Of a stretch of 64,000 nucleotides of DNA, positions 53,652 to 62,985 are shown piece after piece (within the stretch, counting starts at the first letter, position 1; each line of letters opens with the position of its first letter). A program made the translations under genes and the position numbers. The stretch is from Piscinibacter sp. XHJ-5 (GTDB lineage Bacteria > Pseudomonadota > Gammaproteobacteria > Burkholderiales > Burkholderiaceae_C). Under the pieces are notes generated by a model that worked only from the letters and a program-made list of their open reading frames with translations, was not told where the DNA came from and searched no databases. The stretch covers positions 5,270,001 through 5,334,000 of the forward strand of contig NZ_CP123228.1 of the NCBI RefSeq assembly GCF_029855045.1. Direction: 5' to 3'.

Positions 53652-56600
53652 ATGAACGTTGCCGATTGGCTGACCGGCCTCGGTCTTGCGTGCTATGTCG
53701 AGGCGTTCGAACAGAACGACATCGACGCGTCCACGCTGCGCCTGCTGACGGAAGCGGACCTGGCAGAGATCGGCGTGCGCTCCGTGGGACATCGCCGGCG
53801 GCTGGTCGAGGCGATCGCGCAGCTGCACGACGAGGCGACGAGCCGTGCCGAACCGGCCACGAAGTTGGCCGAGCTCCGCCAGATCTCGGTGGTGTACTGC
53901 CAGCTGGTGGCGCGCAGCGCCGTGGATGGGGAAGAACTGCGCGCCCTGGTGCAGCGGTTCCACAAGACCTGCACGCAGGTGGTGACCGAGTACGACGGCC
54001 ACGTGGCGAACTTCTACGGCGACTGCATGCTGGTGTATGTGGGTTGGCCGCGCGCGCACGAGGACGACGCCGAGCGAGCCGTGCGGGCAGGCCTGACGCT
54101 CATACGCCGCGTGCGGGCATCGGAGAAGTCGATCGACGCGCGCGTGGGCATCGCCACGGGCCCGGTGGTGGTGGGCGACCTGATCCGCGAAGGCCCGGCG
54201 CAGCAGCAGTCGGCCGTCGGCGTCACCCCCAACCTGGCCGCGCGCGTGCTGAACCTGGCGGTCGACGGGCAGGTGTTGATCGACGACCTGACGTGCCGGC
54301 TGGCGGGTCCTGGCATTGCATGCGAGTCGCTGGGCAGCCACACGCTCAAGGGGATCGCGGGACCCGTCACGGTGCACGCGGTGCTGGGCGAGCAGGCCGC
54401 CGACAGCCGGTACGAGGCCAGGCGCGGGAGCGACGTGACACCGATGGTGGGACGCGACCAGGAGCTGGCGTTGCTGCTGGGGCGCTGGGCGCTGGCCCGC
54501 AGCGGCGAAGGCCAGGCCGTGCTGCTCGCAGGCGAGGCCGGCATCGGCAAGTCGCGCCTGGTGAAAGCTCTGCTGGACGCCACGGCGACACAAGGGCAGG
54601 TCCAGGTTCGCTGGCAGTGCTCGCCGTACCACAGCAGCAGCGCGCTTTGGCCCGTGATCCAACGCCTGGGTCGCATGGCGAGTCTGAACACGGACGACTC
54701 CACCGACGCTGCGCTCGACAAGCTGGAGGCGCTCTTCGGCAACCGGGAAGCTCCAGCCATCTATGCCACCTTGCTCGGACTCAATGGCGCTCAGCGCTAC
54801 GGCCCGCTGACGATGTCGCCGGAGATGCTGCGCGGGCGGACGCTGGAGCTGCTGGCGGAGGGACTGTTCGAAATGGCCGAGCAGCGCCCATTGCTGCTGC
54901 TGGTCGAGGACGCGCATTGGATGGACCCCACCACGCGCGAGCTGATCGAGCGCTGCCTCGAGGGAATCGACCACGCGCGCATGCTGCTGCTCATGACCAG
55001 CCGGCCGGAGAACAAGCCGGCACTCGCCACGCATCCCGGCGTTGCGTTGCTGTGGCTGCATCGCCTGAACCGCGCCAGCGTGGAGGACATCGTCACGCGC
55101 CTCGCAGGCGATACGCTGCAACCGCAGACGCTGTCGACCATCGTCGCCAAGACCGAAGGCGTGCCGCTGTTCGTCGAAGAGCTCACCAAGGCAGTGCTCG
55201 AGACCGGGGAGGCATCGATCCCCTCGTCGCTGCACGGCTCGCTGATGGCGCGCCTGGACCGCTTTCCCGAGGCCAAGGAGGTTGCCCAGATCGCTGCCTG
55301 CCTGGGGCGGGAGTTCGACCATCAGCTGCTGGCAGCGGTGACGCAGTGGCCCGATCGCGAGCTGGACGGGGCCATGGATCAGCTCGCCGCAGCCGAAGTG
55401 GTGTTCCAGCGGGGTGCGCGTCCGGACGCGAGGTACGTGTTCAAGCATGCGCTGATGCAGGAAGTCACCTACAGCAGCGTGCCGCGGGGCCGGCGCAGGC
55501 AACTGCACTCCCGGATCCTCGACGTGCTGAGCGCGCAGCACCCGACCGGCGCGCCCGAAGTCCGCGCGCAGCACGCGGTCAAGGCGCAGCGGGGTGCGGA
55601 GGCGGTCGGGTACTGGGAACAGGCGGCAAACGCATCCCTCGCGAAGGGGGCCTACGAGGAAGCGGCGCGGTATTTCAGCCATGCGATCGACATCGTCAGG
55701 CAGGCGAGCATGGACGACGCGTCGCGCGACCGTCAGCTGCGGCTCCTGTGCCAGCTCGGCGAGGCGCAAAGGGCTGCCGGAGGACACGGCGCAGCGGCCG
55801 CCCTCGAGGCGTTCGAGGAGGCCCATCGCCTTCTGCGCGATGACCACGACATCGCCCTTCGCGTGAAGGTCGTGCAGGGCGTGTGGAACTGCCTGCTGGC
55901 GCGCGGCGAGTCCAGCAGTGCGCTGGCGCTCGGCGAACGGCTGCTGGAGACCGCGTCGCGCCAACCCGATCGCACGGTCGAGTTCATCGCGCTGCGGATC
56001 CTCGGAACCACACAAGTCTCCATGGGACACCTGCGCGACGGCAGAGATCACCTGCGCCGCGTGACAGCCCTCGATGAGCAGGACCTCCAGCACAGCCTTG
56101 CCGAAAAGGTGGGCGTGGAGCCGGCAGTGTTCGCGCGCGGCTACCTGGCGCGGGCAGAGCTCCTGCTCGGCGATCGCCTGCAGGCCGAGCGCGTCATGCG
56201 CCGCGGCCTGGAGCTGAGCCATGGCTGCGACTCGTTGCATACCCGGGCGTTCGCTCGCCACCTTTCGGTGCTGCTCTCGGTCCTGGCACGTGATGCAGCG
56301 CGTGCGGAACGCGACGCGCGAGACCTCCTCGAACTGACACGGCAATATCGCCTGCGGACCTGGGAGGCGCACGCTCGTGCCGATCTGGCGTGCGCCCTCG
56401 TCGACCTGGGGCGCAGTGCCGAAGCGATCGAGGAGTTCGAGCGCGGCTTTTCCCAGCTCGACGTCGCCGGAGCCGCCATCGTGACGTCGTACTTCCACTC
56501 GGCGCACGCCAGGGCTCTCGCGGCGTGCGGGCGCGTGGGCGAAGGCCTTGACGTCATCGGCCGCACCCTCGAGGAGCGCGGCGAGCTGCGATGGACCGAG

Positions 56601-56933
56601 GCCGAGCTGTGGCGTGTGCGAGGCGAGCTGAGCCTGCTCGACCCGAACGAATCGATCCAGGCAGCGCATTGCTTCCACCAGGCGCTGGCCGTTGCGCGTT
56701 CGCAGCACGCCCGGGCCTGGGAGCTGCGCACGGCCCTCAGCCTCGGGCGCTGGTGGTGCGCCCAGGGCCGCATCGACGACGCGCGAGCGCTGCTCGAGCC
56801 GATCTGCGAGGCCCTCGCACCGTGCTACGACGCGCCCGACCTGCACGACGCGACCGCGTTGCTTCGCGGCCTTGCGACGCCGCAGAGCCGGGCCATGGAC
56901 GCCGAGCAGGGAGTCGCCGGGCCAGGACGATAA
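53652..56933 (+). CDS. SAM-domain, class III cyclase-like, AAA/STAND ATPase, TPR signalling protein
   Basis: 1093 residues. Residues ~1-62: SAM domain (WLTGLGLACYVEAFEQNDID). Residues ~76-245: class III nucleotide cyclase homology domain, with Asp124 (YGDCML), Asn194 and Arg198 (NLAAR) conserved, but the first metal-binding Asp replaced by Gln84 (VVYCQLV). Residues ~270-600: AAA/STAND ATPase, Walker A GEAGIGKS (Lys300) and Walker B LLLVEDAHW (Asp420). Residues ~600-1093: TPR-like helices. It may have lost cyclase activity and act as a regulated scaffold. The RR and HK genes follow it. A 244-bp gap precedes it. Confidence 0.88.
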   Translation: MNVADWLTGLGLACYVEAFEQNDIDASTLRLLTEADLAEIGVRSVGHRRRLVEAIAQLHDEATSRAEPATKLAELRQISVVYCQLVARSAVDGEELRALVQRFHKTCTQVVTEYDGHVANFYGDCMLVYVGWPRAHEDDAERAVRAGLTLIRRVRASEKSIDARVGIATGPVVVGDLIREGPAQQQSAVGVTPNLAARVLNLAVDGQVLIDDLTCRLAGPGIACESLGSHTLKGIAGPVTVHAVLGEQAADSRYEARRGSDVTPMVGRDQELALLLGRWALARSGEGQAVLLAGEAGIGKSRLVKALLDATATQGQVQVRWQCSPYHSSSALWPVIQRLGRMASLNTDDSTDAALDKLEALFGNREAPAIYATLLGLNGAQRYGPLTMSPEMLRGRTLELLAEGLFEMAEQRPLLLLVEDAHWMDPTTRELIERCLEGIDHARMLLLMTSRPENKPALATHPGVALLWLHRLNRASVEDIVTRLAGDTLQPQTLSTIVAKTEGVPLFVEELTKAVLETGEASIPSSLHGSLMARLDRFPEAKEVAQIAACLGREFDHQLLAAVTQWPDRELDGAMDQLAAAEVVFQRGARPDARYVFKHALMQEVTYSSVPRGRRRQLHSRILDVLSAQHPTGAPEVRAQHAVKAQRGAEAVGYWEQAANASLAKGAYEEAARYFSHAIDIVRQASMDDASRDRQLRLLCQLGEAQRAAGGHGAAAALEAFEEAHRLLRDDHDIALRVKVVQGVWNCLLARGESSSALALGERLLETASRQPDRTVEFIALRILGTTQVSMGHLRDGRDHLRRVTALDEQDLQHSLAEKVGVEPAVFARGYLARAELLLGDRLQAERVMRRGLELSHGCDSLHTRAFARHLSVLLSVLARDAARAERDARDLLELTRQYRLRTWEAHARADLACALVDLGRSAEAIEEFERGFSQLDVAGAAIVTSYFHSAHARALAACGRVGEGLDVIGRTLEERGELRWTEAELWRVRGELSLLDPNESIQAAHCFHQALAVARSQHARAWELRTALSLGRWWCAQGRIDDARALLEPICEALAPCYDAPDLHDATALLRGLATPQSRAMDAEQGVAGPGR

Positions 56934-56967
56934 TGGGCGCGTCCCGGCGCACCGGAGAAGCCTGCCG

Positions 56968-57693
56968 ATGGAGACGCACCCGGACGTCCCGCTGATGGTC
57001 GTCGACGACGAGTCGGAGATCCGCGAGCTGCTCGCCGAGTACTTCGGCCGCCACGGTTTCGATGTGCGCTGCGCCGTCGACGCGGCCGCCGCACGTGCCC
57101 TGCTGGAACGCTGGAGCCCTTCGGTCGCGATCCTCGATGTGCACATGCACGGCGAGGACGGCCTGTCGCTCGCCCGCTGGCTGCGCGAGCACCATCCGCG
57201 CCTGGGCATCGTGATGCTGACCTCCGCCGCCGAGACCTTCGACCGCATCTTCGGCCTGGAGATGGGCGCGGACGACTACCTGCCCAAGCCCTTCGAGCTG
57301 CGCGAGCTGCTGGCGCGCGTGAAGAGCCTGCTGCGCCGCCTGTCGCCCGCGGCGGCGGGTGCGGTGGCCCCCGCGCAGCGGGTGCGCTTCGGGCAGTGCC
57401 TGCTCGATCTCCAGCAGCGCCGGTTGCTCGGCGCGGATGGCAGCGACATCGCGGTGACCGCCGCCGAATTCGACCTGCTCGCGCTGTTCGCGCGCTCGCC
57501 CAACCGGCCGTTGAACCGCGACCAGATCATGGAGCAGGCGCACAGCCGCGGCTGGGACGTGTTCGACCGCTCGATCGACCTGCGCGTGATGCGCCTGCGC
57601 CGCAAGATCGAGCGCAATCCCGACCGGCCCGAAGTGATCCGCACCGTGCGCAACGTCGGCTACGTGTTCGTGCCGCAGGAGCCCCCGGCGTGA
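56968..57693 (+). CDS. OmpR/PhoB-type response regulator
   Basis: 241 residues. Receiver domain with Asp13/Asp14 (VVDDES), phospho-acceptor Asp57 (AILDVHM), Thr85 and Lys107 (LPKPFE); then a winged helix DNA-binding domain (LTAAEFDLLALFARSPNRPL-like, ending RTVRNVGYVF). The ribosome site CGGAGAAG is 8 bp ahead. The stop overlaps the HK start (GTGA), so RR and HK are made together. It lies 34 bp downstream of the cyclase-like gene. Confidence 0.94.
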   Translation: METHPDVPLMVVDDESEIRELLAEYFGRHGFDVRCAVDAAAARALLERWSPSVAILDVHMHGEDGLSLARWLREHHPRLGIVMLTSAAETFDRIFGLEMGADDYLPKPFELRELLARVKSLLRRLSPAAAGAVAPAQRVRFGQCLLDLQQRRLLGADGSDIAVTAAEFDLLALFARSPNRPLNRDQIMEQAHSRGWDVFDRSIDLRVMRLRRKIERNPDRPEVIRTVRNVGYVFVPQEPPA

Positions 57694-59687
57694 ACGACGA
57701 CGTGCGCCATCTGCACTGGTCGCCTGCCGCGGCCTGGGCCGATGCCGGCCGGGTGCCGATGGAGGCGAGCCTCGCTCAATCGCTGCTCTACAACATCACC
57801 GCGCGCGTCGCGGTGGTCGGCCGCGACCAGCGCTATCGCTACGCCAACCGCGAGCTGCTGCGCTTTCTCGGACTGGGCGCCGACGACCTGATCGGCCGGC
57901 GTGTCGACGAGGTGCTGGGCGCAGCGGCCACCGCCAGCTATGCGCCCATCGCCGAGCGCGTCTTCGCCGGCGAGGCGCTGAGCTGGGAAGGCTGGGTCGA
58001 CTACAGCCGGTACGGACGCCGGTACCTGCAGGAGACGCTGATTCCCTACGACCACGACGGCGCCCGCTTCAACGCGGTGGTCGTGTTCGGGCGGGACCAC
58101 ACCGAGCTCAAGCTGCGCGAGCAGGAAGTCGCCGCGCGCCAGCAAGCCTTGACCGCGAGCGAGACACTCAAGTCGGCCATCGTCGACAACGCGTTGGCCG
58201 CGCTGGTGTCCACCGATGCGAGCGGCTGCATCGTCGAATTCAATCCGGCTGCCGAAGCGATGTTCGGACGCGCTCGCGCCGATGTGCTCGGCCATGCTGT
58301 GAGCGAGCTGCTGATGCCCGAACGTTTTCGAGCGGCCCACCAGGCCGGTCTCGATCGGCTGCAGGCCGGCGGCGAGCCGCGCGTGCTCGGCAAGCGCATG
58401 TCGCTGCACGCGCTGCGCGCCGATGGCAGCGAGTTCCCGATCGAGATGGTGCTGTGGCGCACCGACGTCGGCGGCGCGGTCTTCTACACCGCATCGATGG
58501 CCGACCTGACCGAGCGGCACAACGCCGCGCAGCAGATCGAGCGGCAGCGGGAGGCCTTGCGCCAGAGCGAGAAGCTGACCGCGATGGGCAGCCTGCTGGC
58601 CGGCGTGGCGCACGAGCTGAACAACCCGCTGGCGATCGTGATGGGCCGCGCCAGCCTGCTCGAAGAGAAGTGCGAGCAGTCGCCGCTGGGCGAGGAGATC
58701 CGCGCCGACGTGCAGCGCATCCGCGAGGCGGCCGAGCGCTGCGGGCGCATCGTGCGCACCTTTCTCAACATGGCGCGCAGCCGGCCTTCGCAGCGCGCCA
58801 GCATCGCGATCGAGCAGCTCGTGCTGGCCGCCGTCGACATGCTGCACTACGGCTTTCGCAGCCACGGGATCGAGGTCGAGCTGCGCCTGGCCGAGGGGTT
58901 GCCGACCGTGTATGCCGATGCCGACCAGATCGGACAGGTGGTGCTGAACCTGCTGGTCAACGCACAGCAGGCGCTGGACGGCAAGCCGGGCGAGCGCCGC
59001 GTGGCCATCACCAGCGGCGTGGAGACGCTGCGCAATTACCGCGAGCCGCGGGTCTGGCTGTGCGTGGCCGACACCGGACCCGGCGTGCCGGCGGAGATGC
59101 GCACGAGCATCTTCGAACCCTTCTTCACCACCAAGGCCGACGGCATCGGCACCGGCCTGGGCCTGCCGATGTCGCGCTCGCTGGCCCGCGAGCACGGCGG
59201 CGACCTGACGCTGGAGCCTTCGCGCGACTCCGGCTTCGGCGCGATCTTCCGCCTGAGCCTGCCGGTGAGCGGCGAATCCGAAGCCGTCGTGGATGCGCCG
59301 CCCGCGGCCGCAGAGCCCCGGCCGGTGGCGCGGATCCTGGTGGTCGACGACGAGCCCGAGATCTCGGCGCTGATGCGCGACATGCTCGAACGCGCCGGCT
59401 ACGAAGTCGCCTCCGGCGAATCGGCCGCGGTGGCGCTGGAGCTGCTGGACACCGCGCGCTTCGACGCCATCGTGTCCGACCTGCGCATGCCCGACATGGA
59501 CGGTGCCGCGTTCCGGCGGGAGGTGCTCGCGCGCCATCCCGAGCTGGCCCGCCGCATGCTCTTCGTCACCGGCGACACGCTGTCGCCGAACGCGCGCGAG
59601 TTCCTCAAGTCGGCGCGCAGCGAGAGCCTGGAGAAGCCGTTCTCCAAGGAGGACCTGCTCGCACGCGTCGCCCGCCTGCTGGAGTGA
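57690..59687 (+). CDS. Hybrid PAS histidine kinase with C-terminal receiver
   Basis: 665 residues, GTG start at 57690. Two PAS domains (~25-140, ~150-265; NITARVAVVGRDQRYRYANREL, LAALVSTDASGCIVEFNPAAEAM), HisKA with phospho-His308 (AGVAHELNNPLAIV), HATPase, then a receiver domain (~545-665) with Asp597 (IVSDLRMPD). There is no membrane helix, so it is a cytosolic sensor, plausibly of redox or gas through PAS. It ends by a TGA directly abutting the globin gene's stop. Confidence 0.93.
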   Translation: MNDDVRHLHWSPAAAWADAGRVPMEASLAQSLLYNITARVAVVGRDQRYRYANRELLRFLGLGADDLIGRRVDEVLGAAATASYAPIAERVFAGEALSWEGWVDYSRYGRRYLQETLIPYDHDGARFNAVVVFGRDHTELKLREQEVAARQQALTASETLKSAIVDNALAALVSTDASGCIVEFNPAAEAMFGRARADVLGHAVSELLMPERFRAAHQAGLDRLQAGGEPRVLGKRMSLHALRADGSEFPIEMVLWRTDVGGAVFYTASMADLTERHNAAQQIERQREALRQSEKLTAMGSLLAGVAHELNNPLAIVMGRASLLEEKCEQSPLGEEIRADVQRIREAAERCGRIVRTFLNMARSRPSQRASIAIEQLVLAAVDMLHYGFRSHGIEVELRLAEGLPTVYADADQIGQVVLNLLVNAQQALDGKPGERRVAITSGVETLRNYREPRVWLCVADTGPGVPAEMRTSIFEPFFTTKADGIGTGLGLPMSRSLAREHGGDLTLEPSRDSGFGAIFRLSLPVSGESEAVVDAPPAAAEPRPVARILVVDDEPEISALMRDMLERAGYEVASGESAAVALELLDTARFDAIVSDLRMPDMDGAAFRREVLARHPELARRMLFVTGDTLSPNAREFLKSARSESLEKPFSKEDLLARVARLLE

Positions 59688-60107
59688 TCAAGCCACCGCC
59701 GCGGCGGTCTGGCCTTCGAGCATGTGGTGCGTGACCACGCCATACACGGCGATCCAGGCCTGCTCCACCTCGGGCGTGAAGGCCTCTCCCAGCCCCTGCG
59801 ACAGCGTCTTCAGCAGCGCGGCGCCGACGCTGCGGTAGTGCTGCGGCTCCACGCCGTAGCCGCCGTGGCGCGCGCCCAGCGAGCGCAGGGCCGGCGCGAG
59901 ATGCACCGGCCGATCGAGCATGCGCACCGCCTGGCCGAGCATGGCCATCAGGCGAGCGCCCTGCTGCGCGATGTCGCCGCGGAACAGCCGCCGCAGCGCC
60001 GGGTCGGCTTCGAACAGGTTGGCGTAGAACAGCGCCGCGGCCTGCGGTGCGATGGACGCGACCAGGTCGAAGCTGCGGCGAACGAGGGTGATCTGCAAGG
60101 GTGTCAT
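59688..60107 (-). CDS. Single-domain globin, paralogue of the one at 52955
   Basis: 139 residues, the same globin type: Tyr28 (LFYANLFEA) and His81 (LGARHGGYG) conserved; the remaining sequence is about half identical to the other copy by eye. Starts MTPLQITLVRRSF. No reductase domain. It converges with the kinase gene with no gap (TGATCA). It is divergent from nothing obvious; upstream is a 150-bp gap to the ECF sigma gene's end. Confidence 0.88.
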   Translation of the reverse strand: MTPLQITLVRRSFDLVASIAPQAAALFYANLFEADPALRRLFRGDIAQQGARLMAMLGQAVRMLDRPVHLAPALRSLGARHGGYGVEPQHYRSVGAALLKTLSQGLGEAFTPEVEQAWIAVYGVVTHHMLEGQTAAAVA

Positions 60108-60257
60108 CGGCTGCCTCCGTGAAGAAGGCAGCAGCGTCGCGCGTGGCGGTTTCAATCGCGTTTCGAAGGGCGCGTGGCGTCGATTCATTTGTTTCGGCGT
60201 GGCGCGGCTGGGGTGAGGGCCACAGCAGTGGGCGACCATCTGCTCCCACGCGACCCT

Positions 60258-61553
60258 TCATCCGGCCGACGCGTCGATGCGCTCGAGCTCGCCCTGCAGA
60301 AAGTGCCGCACCGCCAGGTCGGTCTCCAGGCCGATCGCGCGCCGATATGCCTCGGCGGCGGCCGCGCGATCCCCGGCGCGCGCGAGCAGCGCGGCACGGG
60401 CCGCCCAGTACGGCTGGTAGGCGACGAGCTGCGCATCCGGCACCAGGGCATCGAGTGCCTGCACGCCGGTGGCCGCACCTTGCGCGCCACCGAGACATGA
60501 CGCCAGCGCCACCGCCCGGTTGATGGCGACGACGGTCGAGCCGGTGAGCGTGAGCAGCGCGTCGTAGAGCGAGACGATGGCCGCCCAGTCGGTGGCACCG
60601 GTGAGGCGCCGCGCGGCATGCGCCGACTGCACCGCCGCTTCGAGCTGGAAGCGCCCCGGCGCGTCCAGACGGCTCGCCGCCAGCAGCAGCGCCTCCGCCT
60701 CGCCGATGAGCGCGGCGTCCCAGCGCGCCGGGTCCTGGGCATCCAGCGGCACGAAGCCACCCTGCGCATCGCGCCGCGCGTCGCGTCGTGCCTCGGCGTG
60801 CAGCATCAGGGCGAGCAGGCCGAGCGCCTCGGGCTCCTGTGGCAGCAGCGAAGCCACCAGCCGCCCGAGCCAGATCGCTTCCTCCGCCAGGCCGCGGCTG
60901 CGCGACTGCACGCCGGCGGGGTCGGACCAACCCTCGGTGTAGATGGTGTAGATCGCGTCGAGCACCGCGCGAAGGCGCTCCGGCAGCTCCTCGTGATCGG
61001 GCACGCTAAACGGAATCCCGGCTTGCCGGATGCGGCTCTTCGCGCGCACCAGCCGCTGGCCCATGGCCGAGGGCGCGACCAGGAAGGCCGACGCGATGGT
61101 CGCGGCATCGAAGCCCAGAACGGTCTGCAGCATCAACGGCGCGCGCACCCCTGCGTCGATGGCCGGGTGCGCGCAGGCGAACATCAGCCGCAGGCGCTCG
61201 TCAGGGATCGCCGTCTCGCTGCCAGGCCCGTCCTCCAGCTCGTCGGCAAGCAGCAAGAGCGTCGGCACCGCCTCCTCGCCCGAGCGCCGCCGCCGGGCCG
61301 CATCGATGAGCCGGCGCCGCGCCACCGTCAGCAGCCAGGCTTCGGGCGTGCGCGGGATGCCGTGCACCGGCCAGTCGGCGAGCGCCGCCGCGAAGGCTTC
61401 GGACAGCGCATCCTCGGCCGCGACGACATCGCGGCTGCGTGCGGCCAGAAAGGCGACGAGCTTGCCGTAGCTCGCCCGCGCCACCGCCTCGGCGGCCTTG
61501 CGCGCCCCGCCCGGACCTTCGGCAGGCGCGTCTGCTGGGCTGAAAGAAGACAT
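60258..61553 (-). CDS. ECF42-like RNA polymerase sigma factor (DUF6596)
   Basis: 431 residues. Sigma2/sigma4 helices (AARSRDVVAAEDALSEAFAAAL, WLLTVARRRLIDAARR; GFDAATIASAFLVAPSAMGQRL) are followed by DUF6596, with the subgroup signature DERLRLMFACAHPAI, and a TPR-like tail. ECF42 factors do not use an anti-sigma; control lies in the long C-terminal extension. The usual partner, a DGPF/YCII-like gene, is not next to it. It is divergent from the cupin gene, 36 bp away. Confidence 0.93.
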   Translation of the reverse strand: MSSFSPADAPAEGPGGARKAAEAVARASYGKLVAFLAARSRDVVAAEDALSEAFAAALADWPVHGIPRTPEAWLLTVARRRLIDAARRRRSGEEAVPTLLLLADELEDGPGSETAIPDERLRLMFACAHPAIDAGVRAPLMLQTVLGFDAATIASAFLVAPSAMGQRLVRAKSRIRQAGIPFSVPDHEELPERLRAVLDAIYTIYTEGWSDPAGVQSRSRGLAEEAIWLGRLVASLLPQEPEALGLLALMLHAEARRDARRDAQGGFVPLDAQDPARWDAALIGEAEALLLAASRLDAPGRFQLEAAVQSAHAARRLTGATDWAAIVSLYDALLTLTGSTVVAINRAVALASCLGGAQGAATGVQALDALVPDAQLVAYQPYWAARAALLARAGDRAAAAEAYRRAIGLETDLAVRHFLQGELERIDASAG

Positions 61554-61589
61554 CGCGTCATTGTCGGCGCGGCGGCGCAAAATGCCGCC

Positions 61590-62051
61590 ATGGACGCCTC
61601 CTCCCGCTGGAAACACGACGGCGTGCGCGTCGTCCCGGGCGACCGGCTCGACCCCAACACGGCGCAGACGCCCGGCATGGACCGCCAGGCCGCCATCACC
61701 TTCGCCCGGGTCGGCGCGCAGAAGCTCTGGGCCGGCACGGTGCACATCCATCCGAACGCGAAGACCGGCGCCCATCACCATGGGCCGCTCGAGAGCGTGA
61801 TCTACGTCGTAAAGGGACGCGCCCGCATGCGCTGGGGCGAGCGGCTGGAATTCACCGCCGAAGCCGGTCCGGGCGACTTCATCTACGTGCCCCCATACGT
61901 GCCTCACCAGGAGATCAACGCGAGTCGCACCGAGACGCTCGAATGCGTGCTGGTGCGCAGCGACGGCGAAGCCGTGGCCGTCAACCTCGACATCGAGCCG
62001 GCCGAGCCGCCCGAGGAAGTGCCGTGGGTCGATCCCACGCACCCGGCCTGA
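61590..62051 (+). CDS. Cupin-domain protein
   Basis: 153 residues. Cupin motif 1 holds HIHPNAKTGAHHHGPLES (metal-ligand His set) and motif 2 GDFIYVPPYVPHQEIN with its His. A single-domain beta barrel. It starts ATG at 61590, with no strong ribosome site, 36 bp from the divergent sigma gene. It precedes the PhyH-type dioxygenase by 10 bp, so the two may act together on one metabolite. Confidence 0.85.
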   Translation: MDASSRWKHDGVRVVPGDRLDPNTAQTPGMDRQAAITFARVGAQKLWAGTVHIHPNAKTGAHHHGPLESVIYVVKGRARMRWGERLEFTAEAGPGDFIYVPPYVPHQEINASRTETLECVLVRSDGEAVAVNLDIEPAEPPEEVPWVDPTHPA

Positions 62052-62061
62052 GGCTTGCGGC

Positions 62062-62871
62062 ATGGCACGCCTGTCCGGGTCCGAGATCGAGCACTACCGC
62101 CGCGAAGGCTGGCTCATCCCGCAGTTCACGCTGCCCGCGCAGCGCGTCGCGCAGATGGCCGAAGCGCTCGATCGGCTGATCCGCGACAACCCCGGCGTGC
62201 GCCCCGAGAAGCTGGTGTCGGCCCACATCGAGGGCGACAACGGCGAGGGCGTGCGCGGCAGCCGCGAGTTCCTCGACCTGGCCATGGACCCGGAGATCGT
62301 CGAGCTGGTGTCCGGCGTCATCGGCGACGACGTGATCCTGTGGGGCTGCCACGTGTTCTGCAAGCCGCCGCACGAAGGCTACGAGACACCCTGGCACCAG
62401 GACGGCCACTACTGGCCCATCCGGCCACTCGCCAACTGCACCGTGTGGGTGGCGCTGGAGCCTTCGACGGCGGCCAACGGCTGCCTGCGCGTCATCCCCC
62501 GATCGCATCGCGAGCGGGTGCTGCACGAGCACCTGCATGAAGACCGGGAAGACCTGACGCTCAACCAGCGCATGGCGGCCGGCAGCTTCGACGAGGCCGA
62601 CGCGGTGGACCTCGAGTTGCAGCCGGGGCAGATGTCGCTGCACGACGTGTACATGATTCACGGTGCCAAGGCCAACACCTCCCGGCAGCGGCGCACCGGC
62701 GTCGCGCTGCGCTACATGCCGTCGACCTCGGTCTTCGAGCGCCACCTGCGGCCGGCCGACGGACAGACCGGGGTACCCGTCAACTTCGCGCAGCGGCCGC
62801 TGTGGCTGCTCAAGGGCGTCGACCGCAGCGGACGCAACGACTTCGACGTCGGGCATCGGCGCCTTCGTTGA
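62062..62871 (+). CDS. Phytanoyl-CoA dioxygenase (PhyH) family protein
   Basis: 269 residues. The iron facial triad of non-haem 2-oxoglutarate dioxygenases is visible: His112-x-Asp114 ([10 protein letters not shown]) and His200 ([12 protein letters not shown]), in the PhyH pattern. NHRxxxR-like [10 protein letters not shown] follows. The hydroxylation target is unknown. It is 10 bp behind the cupin gene and is followed by a palindromic repeat. Confidence 0.9.
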   Translation: MARLSGSEIEHYRREGWLIPQFTLPAQRVAQMAEALDRLIRDNPGVRPEKLVSAHIEGDNGEGVRGSREFLDLAMDPEIVELVSGVIGDDVILWGCHVFCKPPHEGYETPWHQDGHYWPIRPLANCTVWVALEPSTAANGCLRVIPRSHRERVLHEHLHEDREDLTLNQRMAAGSFDEADAVDLELQPGQMSLHDVYMIHGAKANTSRQRRTGVALRYMPSTSVFERHLRPADGQTGVPVNFAQRPLWLLKGVDRSGRNDFDVGHRRLR

Positions 62872-62898
62872 GTCCTTCTCTCTCCCGCTGGATGCTCC

Positions 62899-62923
62899 CC
62901 CTCTCGCGCCACGCGGGAGAGGG
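62899..62923. repeat. Palindromic intergenic repeat, copy 9 (bulged)
   Basis: CCCTCTC-GCG pairs with CGCGGGAGAGGG, with two bases missing from the left arm, followed by TCGGGGTGAGGGG (outer arm). It lies between convergent PhyH and small-protein genes. Confidence 0.75.
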
Positions 62924-62985
62924 TCGGGGTGAGGGGAATTCGTCCGCCCCTCCCCCCGGCGCGAGAGGAAGCGCGGCGGCTCGCG

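Noticed and set aside
52818..57248. A very long minus-strand frame opposite the signalling island
   Set aside because: It mirrors the real plus-strand cyclase-like gene and shows no domain pattern. It is a product of GC-rich codon bias.
52955..60107. Pycsar/CBASS-type anti-phage locus
   Set aside because: The cyclase-like protein is a SAM-AAA-TPR fusion with a degenerate site and sits beside two-component and globin genes, not effectors.
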